64,000 bases of DNA from Curvibacter delicatus NBRC 14919 (GTDB taxonomy: Bacteria > Pseudomonadota > Gammaproteobacteria > Burkholderiales > Burkholderiaceae_C): contig NZ_BCWP01000023.1 of the NCBI RefSeq assembly GCF_001592265.1, forward strand, positions 1 to 64,000, in the 5' to 3' direction. The stretch's first letter is position 1; each line of letters opens with the position of its first letter. Shown here piece by piece: positions 51,491 to 58,769 of the stretch. The notes beneath the pieces are model-generated. The model was not told the DNA's origin. It searched no databases and saw nothing but the letters and a program-made list of their open reading frames with translations. The translations under genes were made by a program, and so were the position numbers.

Positions 51491-52765
51491 ATGTTGAAAC
51501 GCTCCTTGTTGTGTTTGATGGCCGGCATGATCGCTCTGCCGGCTCTGGCCCAGTTCCGTGTCGAGGTGTCCGGCATCGGTCTGACCCAATTGCCAATTGC
51601 CATTGCGCCTTTCCGTGGCGATGACACCTCGCCGCAGAAGGTGGGTGCCATCGTGCAGGCCGATCTGGAGCGCAGTGGTCAATTCCGCCTGATCGATGCC
51701 GCGGGCAGTGGTCTGGACGAGAATGCTCGGCCCGACATGTCCCCCTGGCGCCAGAAAGGGGCGGACTCCCTGGCAGCCGGCAGTGTGACGCGCTTGGCTG
51801 ACGGACGCTACGACGTCCGTTTCCGCCTCTGGGATGCGGTCCGTGGTCAGGACCTGGGCGGCCAGAGCTATGCCGTGACCGTGGGGGACCTGCGGCTGGC
51901 TGCGCACCGGATTGCCGACTTCATCTACGAGAAGCTGACAGGCGACAAGGGCGCCTTCTCGACCCGCATTGCCTATGTGACCAAGGCCGGGGCACGCTAC
52001 AGCCTGTGGGTTGCCGACGCCGATGGTGAGAATGCCCAGGCAGCATTGACCAGCCCTGAGCCGATCATTTCGCCGGCCTGGTCACCGAATGGCGCGCAGC
52101 TGGCTTACGTATCCTTCGAGTCGCGCAAGCCGGTGGTCTATGTTCATGACATCGCGACTGGCCGGCGTCGGCTGGTGGCCAATTTCCGTGGCTCCAACAG
52201 TGCGCCCGCCTGGTCGCCTGATGGCCGCACACTGGCCGTGACCTTGAGTCGTGATGGCGTGTCACAGATCTATGGTCTTGATGCTGCTGCAGGTGGTGAG
52301 CCACGGCGTCTGTCACAGTCGTCCAGCATCGACACCGAGCCGGTCTACTCGCCCGATGGCAAAAGCATCTACTTTGTCAGTGACCGGGGGGGCAGCCCGC
52401 AGATTTACCGCATGCCGGCCTCGGGCGGTGCAGCTGATCGCGTGACTTTTACCGGCACTTACAACATTTCGCCCTCCATCAGCCAGGACGGCCGCTGGCT
52501 GGCTTACATTTCCCGCGTGAGCGGCGCCTTCAAGCTGCATGTGATGGAACTTGCCAGCGGCAGCACGACTCCCATCACGGAAACCAGTGCCGATGAAAGC
52601 CCCAGCTTTGCTCCCAACAGCCGCTTGATCGTCTATGCGACCAAACAGCACGACCGGGAAGCACTGATGACCACGACGCTGGACGGCAAGCTCAAGGCCC
52701 GATTGGCCGGGCAGGGCGGGGACATTCGGGAGCCGGACTGGGGCCCGTTCCAGAAGCAGAATTAA
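51491..52765 (+). CDS. tolB: Tol-Pal system periplasmic beta-propeller TolB
   Basis: A 424-residue periplasmic protein. The signal peptide is about residues 1-21 (CLMAGMIALPALA). An N-terminal alpha/beta domain (residues 22-160) precedes a six-bladed WD40-like propeller with repeats such as SPAWSPNGAQLAYVSFESRK, APAWSPDGRTLAVTLSRDG and EPVYSPDGKSIYFVSDRGG. TolB binds Pal and supports outer-membrane constriction at division. The usual upstream genes tolQ, tolR and tolA are not here; a glycosyltransferase gene sits 7 bp upstream. A possible AAGATTGGG/AGACAA leader gives only a weak ribosome binding site. Confidence 0.95.
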   Translation: MLKRSLLCLMAGMIALPALAQFRVEVSGIGLTQLPIAIAPFRGDDTSPQKVGAIVQADLERSGQFRLIDAAGSGLDENARPDMSPWRQKGADSLAAGSVTRLADGRYDVRFRLWDAVRGQDLGGQSYAVTVGDLRLAAHRIADFIYEKLTGDKGAFSTRIAYVTKAGARYSLWVADADGENAQAALTSPEPIISPAWSPNGAQLAYVSFESRKPVVYVHDIATGRRRLVANFRGSNSAPAWSPDGRTLAVTLSRDGVSQIYGLDAAAGGEPRRLSQSSSIDTEPVYSPDGKSIYFVSDRGGSPQIYRMPASGGAADRVTFTGTYNISPSISQDGRWLAYISRVSGAFKLHVMELASGSTTPITETSADESPSFAPNSRLIVYATKQHDREALMTTTLDGKLKARLAGQGGDIREPDWGPFQKQN

Positions 52766-52799
52766 CCGATTGATCCAACATACTTACAGGAGTTTTTAG

Positions 52800-53324
52800 A
52801 TGTCGATGAAAAAATATGCCTTGATCTTGGGCGCAGCCTTGTTGATGGTTGGTTGCGGCTCTTCTGTCAAGCTTGACGATGTGCCCGTTGAAAACCGCTC
52901 CGGTGCTTCCGTTGACGGCGCTGATGCCAATGCTGCCGGCAAGAACGGCGTTGCCTCCGTCGATCTCGACAAAAGCAAGCTCGGCGTTGCTCCGGCGGGG
53001 CCGCGTGTCGTCTATTTCGACTATGATAGTTATGTCGTCAAGCCGGAATTCCAATCCGTGATCGAAGCCCATGCCCGCCACATCAAGGCGGACAAGAATC
53101 GCAAGGTGGCCATTGAGGGCCATACCGACGAACGTGGTGGTCGTGAATACAACCTGGCTCTGGGGCAAAAGCGTGCCGAGGCCGTGCGCCGTGCGCTGGT
53201 GCTGCTTGGCGCAGCAGACAGCCAGGTCGAGGCCGTGAGCTTTGGCAAGGAGAAGCCTGCTGTCCAAGGCAGCGACGAAGCGGCCTGGTCCAAGAACCGT
53301 CGCGCTGAAATCAGCTACCGCTGA
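52800..53324 (+). CDS. pal: Peptidoglycan-associated lipoprotein Pal
   Basis: A 174-residue outer-membrane lipoprotein. The lipobox is LLMVGC with Cys about residue 19. A linker of about 40 residues precedes the OmpA-like peptidoglycan-binding domain: VVYFDYDSYVVKPEF, IEGHTDERGGREYNLALGQKRAEAV and the C-terminal KNRRAEISYR. CAGGAG precedes the ATG by 8 bases. It forms the tolB-pal-cpoB unit; the gap after tolB is 34 bp. Confidence 0.96.
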   Translation: MSMKKYALILGAALLMVGCGSSVKLDDVPVENRSGASVDGADANAAGKNGVASVDLDKSKLGVAPAGPRVVYFDYDSYVVKPEFQSVIEAHARHIKADKNRKVAIEGHTDERGGREYNLALGQKRAEAVRRALVLLGAADSQVEAVSFGKEKPAVQGSDEAAWSKNRRAEISYR

Positions 53325-53344
53325 AACTGGCAGGAGATTCGGCT

Positions 53345-54076
53345 GTGACCCGATATACGCGACTGACAGGCGCGCTGCTGCTGGGCTGGGCCGCCTGCAC
53401 GGCCCAGGCCGGCTTGTTTGAGGACGATGAGGCCCGGCGCGCCATTGTTGATCTGCGCAGCAGCCAGGAAGACGCGCGCCGCTCCAGCGAGGAAATGCGG
53501 CGCAGCATGCTGGATCTGCAAAACCAGATCGAGGCCCTGCGCGCCGATCTGGCCCGGATGCAGGGGCAGAACGAGCAGCTTGCACGCAGTGTGTCGGAGT
53601 TGCAGCGCCAGCAGCGTGACGTGATGCAAGGGGTGGACGAACGCCTGCGCAAGTTCGAACCTATCAAGGTCTCGCTGGATGGTCGTGAATTCATGGCCGA
53701 GCCGGCCGAAAAACGCGATTTCGAAGCTGCACTTGGCATCTTCCGCAAGGGGGATTTCGCCGCGGCCCAGACGGCCTTCGTTGACTTCACTAAGCGCTAT
53801 GCCCAAAGCGGCTATGCGCCATCAGCGTACTTTTGGCTTGGCAATGCCCGCTACGCGACACGCGACTACAAGGAAGCAGTGCAGAACTTCCGCACACTGC
53901 TGACGCAGGCGCCGGATCACTTGCGTGCGCCAGAAGCCGTGCTGTCGATTGCCAACTGCCAAGTGGAGCTGAAAGACCTGCGCGGGGCACGCAAGACCTT
54001 GGACGAGCTGGTCAAGGCCTATCCGCAATCCGAGGCCGCGGCCGCCGCCAAAGACCGTCTGGCCCGACTCAAGTAG
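53345..54076 (+). CDS. cpoB: Cell division coordinator CpoB (YbgF)
   Basis: A 243-residue periplasmic protein starting at GTG 53345 with GGAGA 9 bases upstream. A signal peptide (residues 1-22, ALLLGWAACTAQA) is followed by a trimerising coiled coil (about residues 25-100, with SSQEDARRSSEEM and RADLARMQGQNEQL) and TPR repeats (about 120-243, with FRKGDFAAAQTAFVDFTKRY and SAYFWLGNARYATRDYKEAV). CpoB coordinates PBP1B activity with Tol-mediated constriction. It is the third gene of tolB-pal-cpoB. Confidence 0.93.
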   Translation: MTRYTRLTGALLLGWAACTAQAGLFEDDEARRAIVDLRSSQEDARRSSEEMRRSMLDLQNQIEALRADLARMQGQNEQLARSVSELQRQQRDVMQGVDERLRKFEPIKVSLDGREFMAEPAEKRDFEAALGIFRKGDFAAAQTAFVDFTKRYAQSGYAPSAYFWLGNARYATRDYKEAVQNFRTLLTQAPDHLRAPEAVLSIANCQVELKDLRGARKTLDELVKAYPQSEAAAAAKDRLARLK

Positions 54077-54113
54077 GGCGCGCCCAGGAAGCAAGATCGC
54101 CTAAAATTCTGGG

Positions 54114-55229
54114 ATGCAAGTCTCTGAATTGTCCGCGCTCAACGCGCAGGTGTTGATCGCCGCTTTTGTTCTTTCCATCATCTTTGGCGCCATCACGCAG
54201 CGCACCCATTTTTGCACCATGGGGGCCATCAGCGATGTCGTCAACATGGGCGACTGGACGCGCATGCGCCAGTGGGGTCTGGCAGCCGGTGTCGCCATGG
54301 CTGGTTTTGCCCTCTTGGCCTACGCCGGCATCATCGATCCGACCAAGACCCTGCATGCGTCGAACCGCTGGCTCTGGCTCTCCGCGGCCGTTGGCGGTGC
54401 GTTGTTCGGCTTCGGCATGGTGCTGGCCTCTGGTTGTGGCAGCAAGACACTGGTTCGTGTCGGTGGCGGCAGCCTGAAGTCGCTGGTGGTCCTGCTGGTC
54501 ATGGGGTTGGCGGCTTTTGCCACCATGAAAGGCATCACGGCCGTCGTGCGCGTGGCGAGCGTAGACCAAGCCTTCATCGAGTTTGCTTCCATCGCCAACC
54601 TGCCGCATCTCGCCGCGGCAGCTTTCGGTGTGTCGCCCGCATTGATGACTTTGGCGCTGGGCCTGCTCATCGGCGGTGCGCTGATCATCTGGGCTTTGCT
54701 CGGACGCGAGTTCTGCCGTTTGGACAACCTGCTGGGTGGCCTGGGTATCGGTGCCATCATTGTCGCGATGTGGTGGGTCAGCGGGCATCTGGGTTTTGTT
54801 GCCGAACATCCGGAGACGCTTGATGAGGTCTTTCTGGCCACCAACTCCGGCCGTTCCGAATCCATGAGCTTTGTGGCGCCGATTGCCTATGCGCTGGACT
54901 GGCTGATGTTATTCAGTGACAAGAGCAAGGTCCTGTCAGTGGGGATTGTTTCGGTGGCGGGTGTCATCGTCGGTTCCGCCATCATGGCGCTGGCCAGCCG
55001 CAGCTTTCGCTGGGAAGGATTCCGCGGCACCGAAGATCTGGCCAACCACCTGGTCGGCGCTGTGCTCATGGGCATTGGCGGCGTTACCGCGATGGGATGC
55101 ACGATTGGCCAGGGCTTGACGGGTATCTCCACCTTGGGTGCTACAAGTTTTGTAGCTGTCGCCGCCATCATGGCGGGCGCAATCGCCGCATTCAAGTATC
55201 AGATGTGGCGGCTTGAGCGCGTCGCCTGA
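54114..55229 (+). CDS. YeeE/YedE-family sulfur-compound transporter
   Basis: A 371-residue polytopic inner-membrane protein of the YeeE/YedE family (Pfam sulf_transp), with about nine helices. Conserved cysteine segments are RTHFCTMGAISDVVNMG, GMVLASGCGSKTLVRVGGG (about residue 104-122) and TAMGCTIGQGLTGIS (about residue 325). In the thiosulfate transporter TsuA such cysteines relay thiosulfate, so this protein probably imports thiosulfate or another sulfur compound. A palindromic GCTACAAGTTTTGTAGC lies in the coding sequence at 55140-55156. tcdA follows at 9 bp. Confidence 0.85.
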   Translation: MQVSELSALNAQVLIAAFVLSIIFGAITQRTHFCTMGAISDVVNMGDWTRMRQWGLAAGVAMAGFALLAYAGIIDPTKTLHASNRWLWLSAAVGGALFGFGMVLASGCGSKTLVRVGGGSLKSLVVLLVMGLAAFATMKGITAVVRVASVDQAFIEFASIANLPHLAAAAFGVSPALMTLALGLLIGGALIIWALLGREFCRLDNLLGGLGIGAIIVAMWWVSGHLGFVAEHPETLDEVFLATNSGRSESMSFVAPIAYALDWLMLFSDKSKVLSVGIVSVAGVIVGSAIMALASRSFRWEGFRGTEDLANHLVGAVLMGIGGVTAMGCTIGQGLTGISTLGATSFVAVAAIMAGAIAAFKYQMWRLERVA

Positions 55230-55238
55230 TTGGGCGCC

Positions 55239-55988
55239 ATGGATGCAGAGCGACGCTTCGGCGGGCTGGCGCGTCTGTACGGCCTCGCCGGCGCGCAGCG
55301 CATCCGCGCCGCACACGTTGCGGTCATTGGCATCGGCGGAGTCGGCTCCTGGGCGGCAGAGGCCTTGGCGCGCAGCGGGGTCGGGCGTCTGACGCTGATC
55401 GACCTCGATCATGTGGCCGAATCGAACATCAACCGTCAGATTCACGCGCTGGAAAGCACACTCGGTCAAGCCAAGGTACTGGCCATGCGCGACCGCATCG
55501 CCCAGATCAACCCGGATTGTGTGGTTCAGTGCATTGAGGAGTTTGTCGAGCCTGACAACTGGCCTGGCTTGCTGCCGGCAGGTGTGGATGCCGTCATCGA
55601 CGCCTGTGACCAGGTGCGCGCCAAAACTGCCATGGCGGCTTGGGCACTGCGGCACAAGACCCTTTTCATCACCGTGGGGGCTGCTGGCGGCAAACGCCTG
55701 GCGCACCAGGTCGACATTGAAGACCTGAGCAAGACCACGCATGACCCCTTGCTGGCCCAGTTGCGCTACCGCTTGCGCCGTGAGCACGGTGCAGCACGCG
55801 ATGGGAAGAAGATCGGCGTCGCCTGTGTCTTCAGTCGCGAGTCCGTCAGGCAGCCTGATGCTTCCTGCTCCGTTGAAGGTGACGGCTCGCTGAACTGCAG
55901 TGGCTATGGCTCACTGGTGTCTGTCACGGCCACTTTTGGGCAGTGTGCGGCAGGATGGGTGATGAACGAAATTTCAGTTCTTCCTTGA
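55239..55988 (+). CDS. tcdA: tRNA threonylcarbamoyladenosine dehydratase
   Basis: A 249-residue E1-like (ThiF/MoeB superfamily) ATP-dependent enzyme that cyclises t6A37 in tRNAs to ct6A. It has the nucleotide loop VIGIGGVGSWAAEALARSG, the DLDHVAESNINRQIHALEST segment and VIDACDQVRAKTAMA, all typical of TcdA/CsdL. The ATG at 55239 is preferred over a TTG at 55230. Nearness to a sulfur transporter and thi genes is notable because CsdL works with CsdA/CsdE sulfurtransferase, but those partners are not present. Confidence 0.92.
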   Translation: MDAERRFGGLARLYGLAGAQRIRAAHVAVIGIGGVGSWAAEALARSGVGRLTLIDLDHVAESNINRQIHALESTLGQAKVLAMRDRIAQINPDCVVQCIEEFVEPDNWPGLLPAGVDAVIDACDQVRAKTAMAAWALRHKTLFITVGAAGGKRLAHQVDIEDLSKTTHDPLLAQLRYRLRREHGAARDGKKIGVACVFSRESVRQPDASCSVEGDGSLNCSGYGSLVSVTATFGQCAAGWVMNEISVLP

Positions 55989-56014
55989 AGAGAGGGTCGA
56001 AAAAACGCTATAAT
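55985..56014 (+). promoter_or_regulatory. Promoter of tRNA-Lys
   Basis: A perfect -10 TATAAT at 56009-56014 with a -35-like TTGAAG at 55985-55990 and an 18-base spacer. The flanking ACGCTATAATTT is also found, in the opposite orientation, before tRNA-Asn. The -35 box overlaps the last codons of tcdA. Confidence 0.7.
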
Positions 56015-56020
56015 TTGAGG

Positions 56021-56052
56021 CTTGGCAAAACAGCAAAAAATGTTTTGCCAAG
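56021..56052 (+). promoter_or_regulatory. Twelve-base-pair leader hairpin before tRNA-Lys
   Basis: CTTGGCAAAACA (56021-56032) and TGTTTTGCCAAG (56041-56052) are perfectly complementary around an A-rich 8-base loop. It begins about 7 bases after the -10 box, so the primary transcript would start at or next to this stem and then reach the tRNA 8 bases later. The stem is a candidate 5' end protector or RNase P/RNase E context element. Confidence 0.6.
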
Positions 56053-56060
56053 GCCCTGAT

Positions 56061-56136
56061 GGGACGTTAGCTCAGTCGGTAGAGCAGCGGACTTTTAATC
56101 CGTTGGTCGCGTGTTCGAGTCACGCACGTCCCACCA
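56061..56136 (+). tRNA. tRNA-Lys (anticodon TTT)
   Basis: A 76-nt tRNA including an encoded CCA end. The acceptor stem GGGACGT pairs with ACGTCCC; the anticodon loop is CTTTTAA giving UUU; the T-arm has GTTCGAGTC. An intrinsic terminator follows. Confidence 0.97.
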
Positions 56137-56142
56137 AAATTC

Positions 56143-56175
56143 AAAGGACTTGGTTTAACAGCCAAGTCCTTTTTT
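56143..56175 (+). terminator. Intrinsic terminator after tRNA-Lys
   Basis: AAAGGACTTGG (56143-56153) and CCAAGTCCTTT (56162-56172) form a perfect 11-bp stem with an 8-base loop, followed by a T-run to 56175. Confidence 0.9.
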
Positions 56176-56518
56176 GTTGTCTGTACGTTCCAAAATACAC
56201 CGTCAGTTGTCCCCGCTGTGCGTGGTTAAAGTTGTGGATATCTTGCCTGATAACTCGGATGAGCCACGCCAGCCTTGGCCTCCCAAGGGCTGCCCAAAAT
56301 GCAGGCAACATCCAACGACGACCTCAACGATCAGTGGTGAGGTGATGCCTGCACCTGAAACGAGCTGAGGGACCTGAGCCGCTGGAAGTCGAGAGCGTGG
56401 TGGACCGCGATGCCAATTCTGCAGCGAAGAATCCGTTGTCCGCTGCGTCTCGAATTGAGCGTGGAGGACGTGGACGAAACGTGATTTCTTTGTCACGTTT
56501 AAGTCGCGATCAGAAATG
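56176..56518. other. 343-bp stretch between the two tRNA terminators, no intact gene
   Basis: Only short open frames occur. On the plus strand one frame contains GCPKCRQH (near 56290) and, after two stop codons, PRCQFCSEE (near 56405), which looks like a broken zinc-ribbon or transposase-type sequence, but I cannot name it. A perfect AAACGTGA/TCACGTTT hairpin lies at 56477-56500. The position beside tRNA genes fits a remnant of inserted DNA. Confidence 0.35.
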
Positions 56519-56549
56519 AAAAAGCCCCAGCACTTACGTGCTAGGGCTT
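56519..56549 (-). terminator. Intrinsic terminator after tRNA-Asn
   Basis: On the minus strand AAGCCC-T-AGCAC pairs with GTGCT-G-GGGCTT (one internal mismatch) around a GTAA tetraloop, followed by five Ts at 56523-56519. It ends the tRNA-Asn transcript. Confidence 0.88.
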
Positions 56550-56557
56550 ATCAAATT

Positions 56558-56633
56558 TGGCTCCTCGACCTGGGCTCGAACCAGGGACCTACGGATTAAC
56601 AGTCCGGCGCTCTACCGACTGAGCTATCGAGGA
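56558..56633 (-). tRNA. tRNA-Asn (anticodon GTT)
   Basis: A 76-nt tRNA with encoded CCA. The minus strand reads TCCTCGATAGCTCAGTCGG at the 5' end; the anticodon loop CTGTTAA gives GUU; the T-arm is GGTTCGAGCC. Its own promoter and terminator are visible. Confidence 0.97.
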
Positions 56634-56644
56634 ACAAGACTTAA

Positions 56645-56674
56645 ATTATAGCGTCATTTTTGTCGGCTTCGCAA
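56645..56674 (-). promoter_or_regulatory. Promoter of tRNA-Asn
   Basis: On the minus strand a perfect TATAAT is at 56650-56645 and a -35-like TTGCGA at 56674-56669 with an 18-base spacer. The core ACGCTATAATTT is identical to that of the tRNA-Lys promoter. Confidence 0.65.
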
Positions 56675-56694
56675 GTGAGACGAAAAAATTTGGC

Positions 56695-57615
56695 TCATCG
56701 ATCCGAGCGGAGCGGCGTCATCAGCGACTGGAGTTGCGCTGCTGCCGCTTCCGGGTTGTCGGCACCTGTGATGGCACGTACCACCGCCACGGAACCCACG
56801 CCGCTGGCGAGCACTTCGGGCAGTTTGCTGGCATCAATGCCGCCAATGGCAACAAGCGGGTAGTCGCGCATCAGGCGTGCGTACGCATGCAATCGGCCAG
56901 CCCCCTGCGGGGCCGTTGCCATTCGCTTGAGCGTGGTCGGGAACACCGCACCCATGGCGATGTAACTTGGGCTGACGCGGTCGGCGCGCAGCATTTCGGC
57001 ATAGCCGTGGCTGGAGAGTCCCAGGCGCAGGCCGGCTGCCCGGATGGCGGCGAGGTCGGCGACGTCCATGTCTTCCTGTCCGAGGTGCACGCCATAGGCG
57101 CCGGCGGCAATCGCGGCTTGCCAGTGGTCGTTGATGAAGATGCGTGCATCGGTGCCTCGTACCGCGTCCACCGCGGCCTGAACTTCGCGTTGAATGGCGC
57201 TGGCGTCATCCGACTTGAATCGCAATTGGACCGTGGGCACGCCGGCGCGAGCCATCCGTCCCACCCAGGCGGCATCGGGCAGTACGGCGTACAGGCCCAG
57301 TGCTTTCGGGCAGGGGGCAAAAGCATCCTCGCGAGGCCAGGGGCGCATGCCAAAGTCGGCCGGCTCCTCGGGCCAGGCCTTGGCGTCGAAACGGCCTGTG
57401 CGACGTGTCATGGCTTGCCAGGCCTGGGCCAGACATTCAGCATCGATTTCGACAAAGCCCATAGCCTTGCAGGCCTGCTTGGCAGCCCGATAGACGGGGT
57501 CAGTGCTGCCGTAGGTCATGGCAGCCTGACTTTCGACAGGCAGGGCCAGGGCGGCCTGGTGTGCGGCGACGATGGCCGCGGCCTCGAGGGATAGTGCGTT
57601 CACGGCGAGGTTCAT
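56695..57615 (-). CDS. thiE: Thiamine phosphate synthase with N-terminal extension
   Basis: A 306-residue protein. Residues about 105-300 are a ThiE barrel joining HMP-PP to thiazole phosphate: LGLYAVLPDAAWVGRMARAG, VQLRFKSDD, FINDHWQAAIAAGAYGVHLGQEDM, LGLSSHGYAE, YIAMGAVFPTTLK and VAIGGIDA. The typical ThiE is about 210 residues, so the first 105 residues are an added region (EIDAECLAQAWQAMTRRTGR, EPADFGMRPWPRED) that I cannot assign. The ATG overlaps the thiG stop (57612-57615). It is the last gene of thiO-thiS-thiG-thiE. Confidence 0.88.
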   Translation of the reverse strand: MNLAVNALSLEAAAIVAAHQAALALPVESQAAMTYGSTDPVYRAAKQACKAMGFVEIDAECLAQAWQAMTRRTGRFDAKAWPEEPADFGMRPWPREDAFAPCPKALGLYAVLPDAAWVGRMARAGVPTVQLRFKSDDASAIQREVQAAVDAVRGTDARIFINDHWQAAIAAGAYGVHLGQEDMDVADLAAIRAAGLRLGLSSHGYAEMLRADRVSPSYIAMGAVFPTTLKRMATAPQGAGRLHAYARLMRDYPLVAIGGIDASKLPEVLASGVGSVAVVRAITGADNPEAAAAQLQSLMTPLRSDR

Positions 57616-58415
57616 GCGTGGTGCCAGAAAGGGGTGCCCAGTAACGGCGTACTCGGCTGGGCGGACTCTTGTTCGGCCATGGCGCCGGAGCGATATGCAT
57701 CGCGTCCGGCCTGGGTTGCGGCGGCGAAAGCGCCGGCCATGGTCACGGGCTCCTGCGCCAGCGCGACGGCGGTGTTCAGCAGCACGCCATCAAAGCCCCA
57801 TTCCATCACCTGGCAGGCATGAGAGGGGCGTCCCAGGCCCGCGTCCACAATCATCGGTACGTCAAGCCGTTCGCGCAGCACGCGCATGGCATAGGGGTTG
57901 ATGGGCCCCTTGCCGGTGCCGATGGGCGCAGCCCAGGGCATGACGGCCTGGCAGCCCACATCCACCAGGCGCTGGCACAGCACAAGATCTTCGGTGCAGT
58001 AGGGTAGTACTTTGAAATCGTTCTTGATCAGCCAACTGGCGGCTTCCACCAGGTTGAGCGTGTCGGGCTGCAGGGTGTAGTCGTCGCCGATCAGCTCGAG
58101 CTTGATCCAGGCCGTTTCGAACACCTCGCGCGCCATCTGTGCCGTGGTGATGGCTTCCTGGATGCTGTGGCAGCCGGCGGTGTTGGGCAGCACCGGCACG
58201 TTCAACGCCTTCAGCAAGTTCCAGAAATCGTTGCCGCTCTCACCGGGGGCCGCCGTCTGACGGCGCAGCGAGGCCGTGAGCATGGCCGGCTTGGCTTGTT
58301 TTACGGCGGCTTCGAGCACGGCCGGCGACGGATAGCGCGAGGTGCCCAGCAGCAGGCGACTGTGGAAGGTTTCGCCGTATAGGATGAATGGGTCTTGGAT
58401 GGGGGCGGTTTGCAT
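57612..58415 (-). CDS. thiG: Thiazole synthase
   Basis: A 267-residue TIM-barrel enzyme that builds thiazole phosphate from deoxyxylulose phosphate, glycine imine (from ThiO) and ThiS thiocarboxylate. It shows FILYGETFHSRLLLGTSRYP, VLPNTAGCHSIQEA, WIKLELIGDDYTLQPD with the Schiff-base lysine, and the phosphate-binding VMPWAAPIGTGKGP. The start is ATG 58415 (MQTAPIQDPF); upstream frame extension runs into the repeat element and is not used. About 150 bp containing that repeat separate it from thiS. It overlaps thiE by 4 bp. Confidence 0.95.
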   Translation of the reverse strand: MQTAPIQDPFILYGETFHSRLLLGTSRYPSPAVLEAAVKQAKPAMLTASLRRQTAAPGESGNDFWNLLKALNVPVLPNTAGCHSIQEAITTAQMAREVFETAWIKLELIGDDYTLQPDTLNLVEAASWLIKNDFKVLPYCTEDLVLCQRLVDVGCQAVMPWAAPIGTGKGPINPYAMRVLRERLDVPMIVDAGLGRPSHACQVMEWGFDGVLLNTAVALAQEPVTMAGAFAAATQAGRDAYRSGAMAEQESAQPSTPLLGTPFWHHA

Positions 58416-58458
58416 GTCAGCAGTCCATGTGGTTTGCGATGGCATATGTGTGGAAGAA

Positions 58459-58560
58459 CCCAACCGGGAAACGCCGTGGAACCGGCTTGGCCGGGCCACT
58501 GGCGTTGCCCCCTGCAAGGGGGGAGGAGGAGCGACACGAAGTGCGCGCAGCCTGGGGGTG
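58459..58560 (-). repeat. Dispersed two-hairpin repeat, copy B, inside the thi operon
   Basis: On the minus strand this begins CACCCCCAGGCTGCGCGCAC and contains CCCCCTTGCAGGGGG and CCGGCCAAGCCGG, as in copy A at 29807-29905, with small loop changes. It fills most of the thiS-thiG gap, so it would be transcribed within the operon mRNA and could stabilise or terminate part of the message. Confidence 0.85.
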
Positions 58561-58567
58561 TGCCACT

Positions 58568-58765
58568 TTATCCACCGGTGACAGGCGCAATGATGTCAAC
58601 GCGATCACCCGGCTGAAGTCGATGTTCGCCGTACTGCGTCTTGGGCACGAACTGCGTGTTGACCGCGGCCGCAAACGGCGGCTTGGCTTCAATGGCCGCA
58701 ATGGCATCGAGCAGCGTTGCCCCGTCGGCGAGTTCGTACTCGTTCTTGTTGATGAAGACTTTCAT
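58568..58765 (-). CDS. thiS: Sulfur carrier protein ThiS
   Basis: A 65-residue ubiquitin-like protein ending in the required Gly-Gly (IIAPVTGG). ThiF adenylates this end and it then carries the thiocarboxylate sulfur to ThiG. KVFINKNEYELADGATLLDAI is the beta-grasp start. The gene lies 4 bp after thiO. A ThiF/MoeB activator specific for it is not in the operon; TcdA nearby is a relative but is not expected to do this job. Confidence 0.93.
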   Translation of the reverse strand: MKVFINKNEYELADGATLLDAIAAIEAKPPFAAAVNTQFVPKTQYGEHRLQPGDRVDIIAPVTGG

Positions 58766-58769
58766 GGAT

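Noticed and set aside
56203-56496. 97-codon minus-strand frame between the tRNA genes
   Set aside because: No ribosome binding site, no recognisable motif, and it crosses a hairpin; not supported as a gene.
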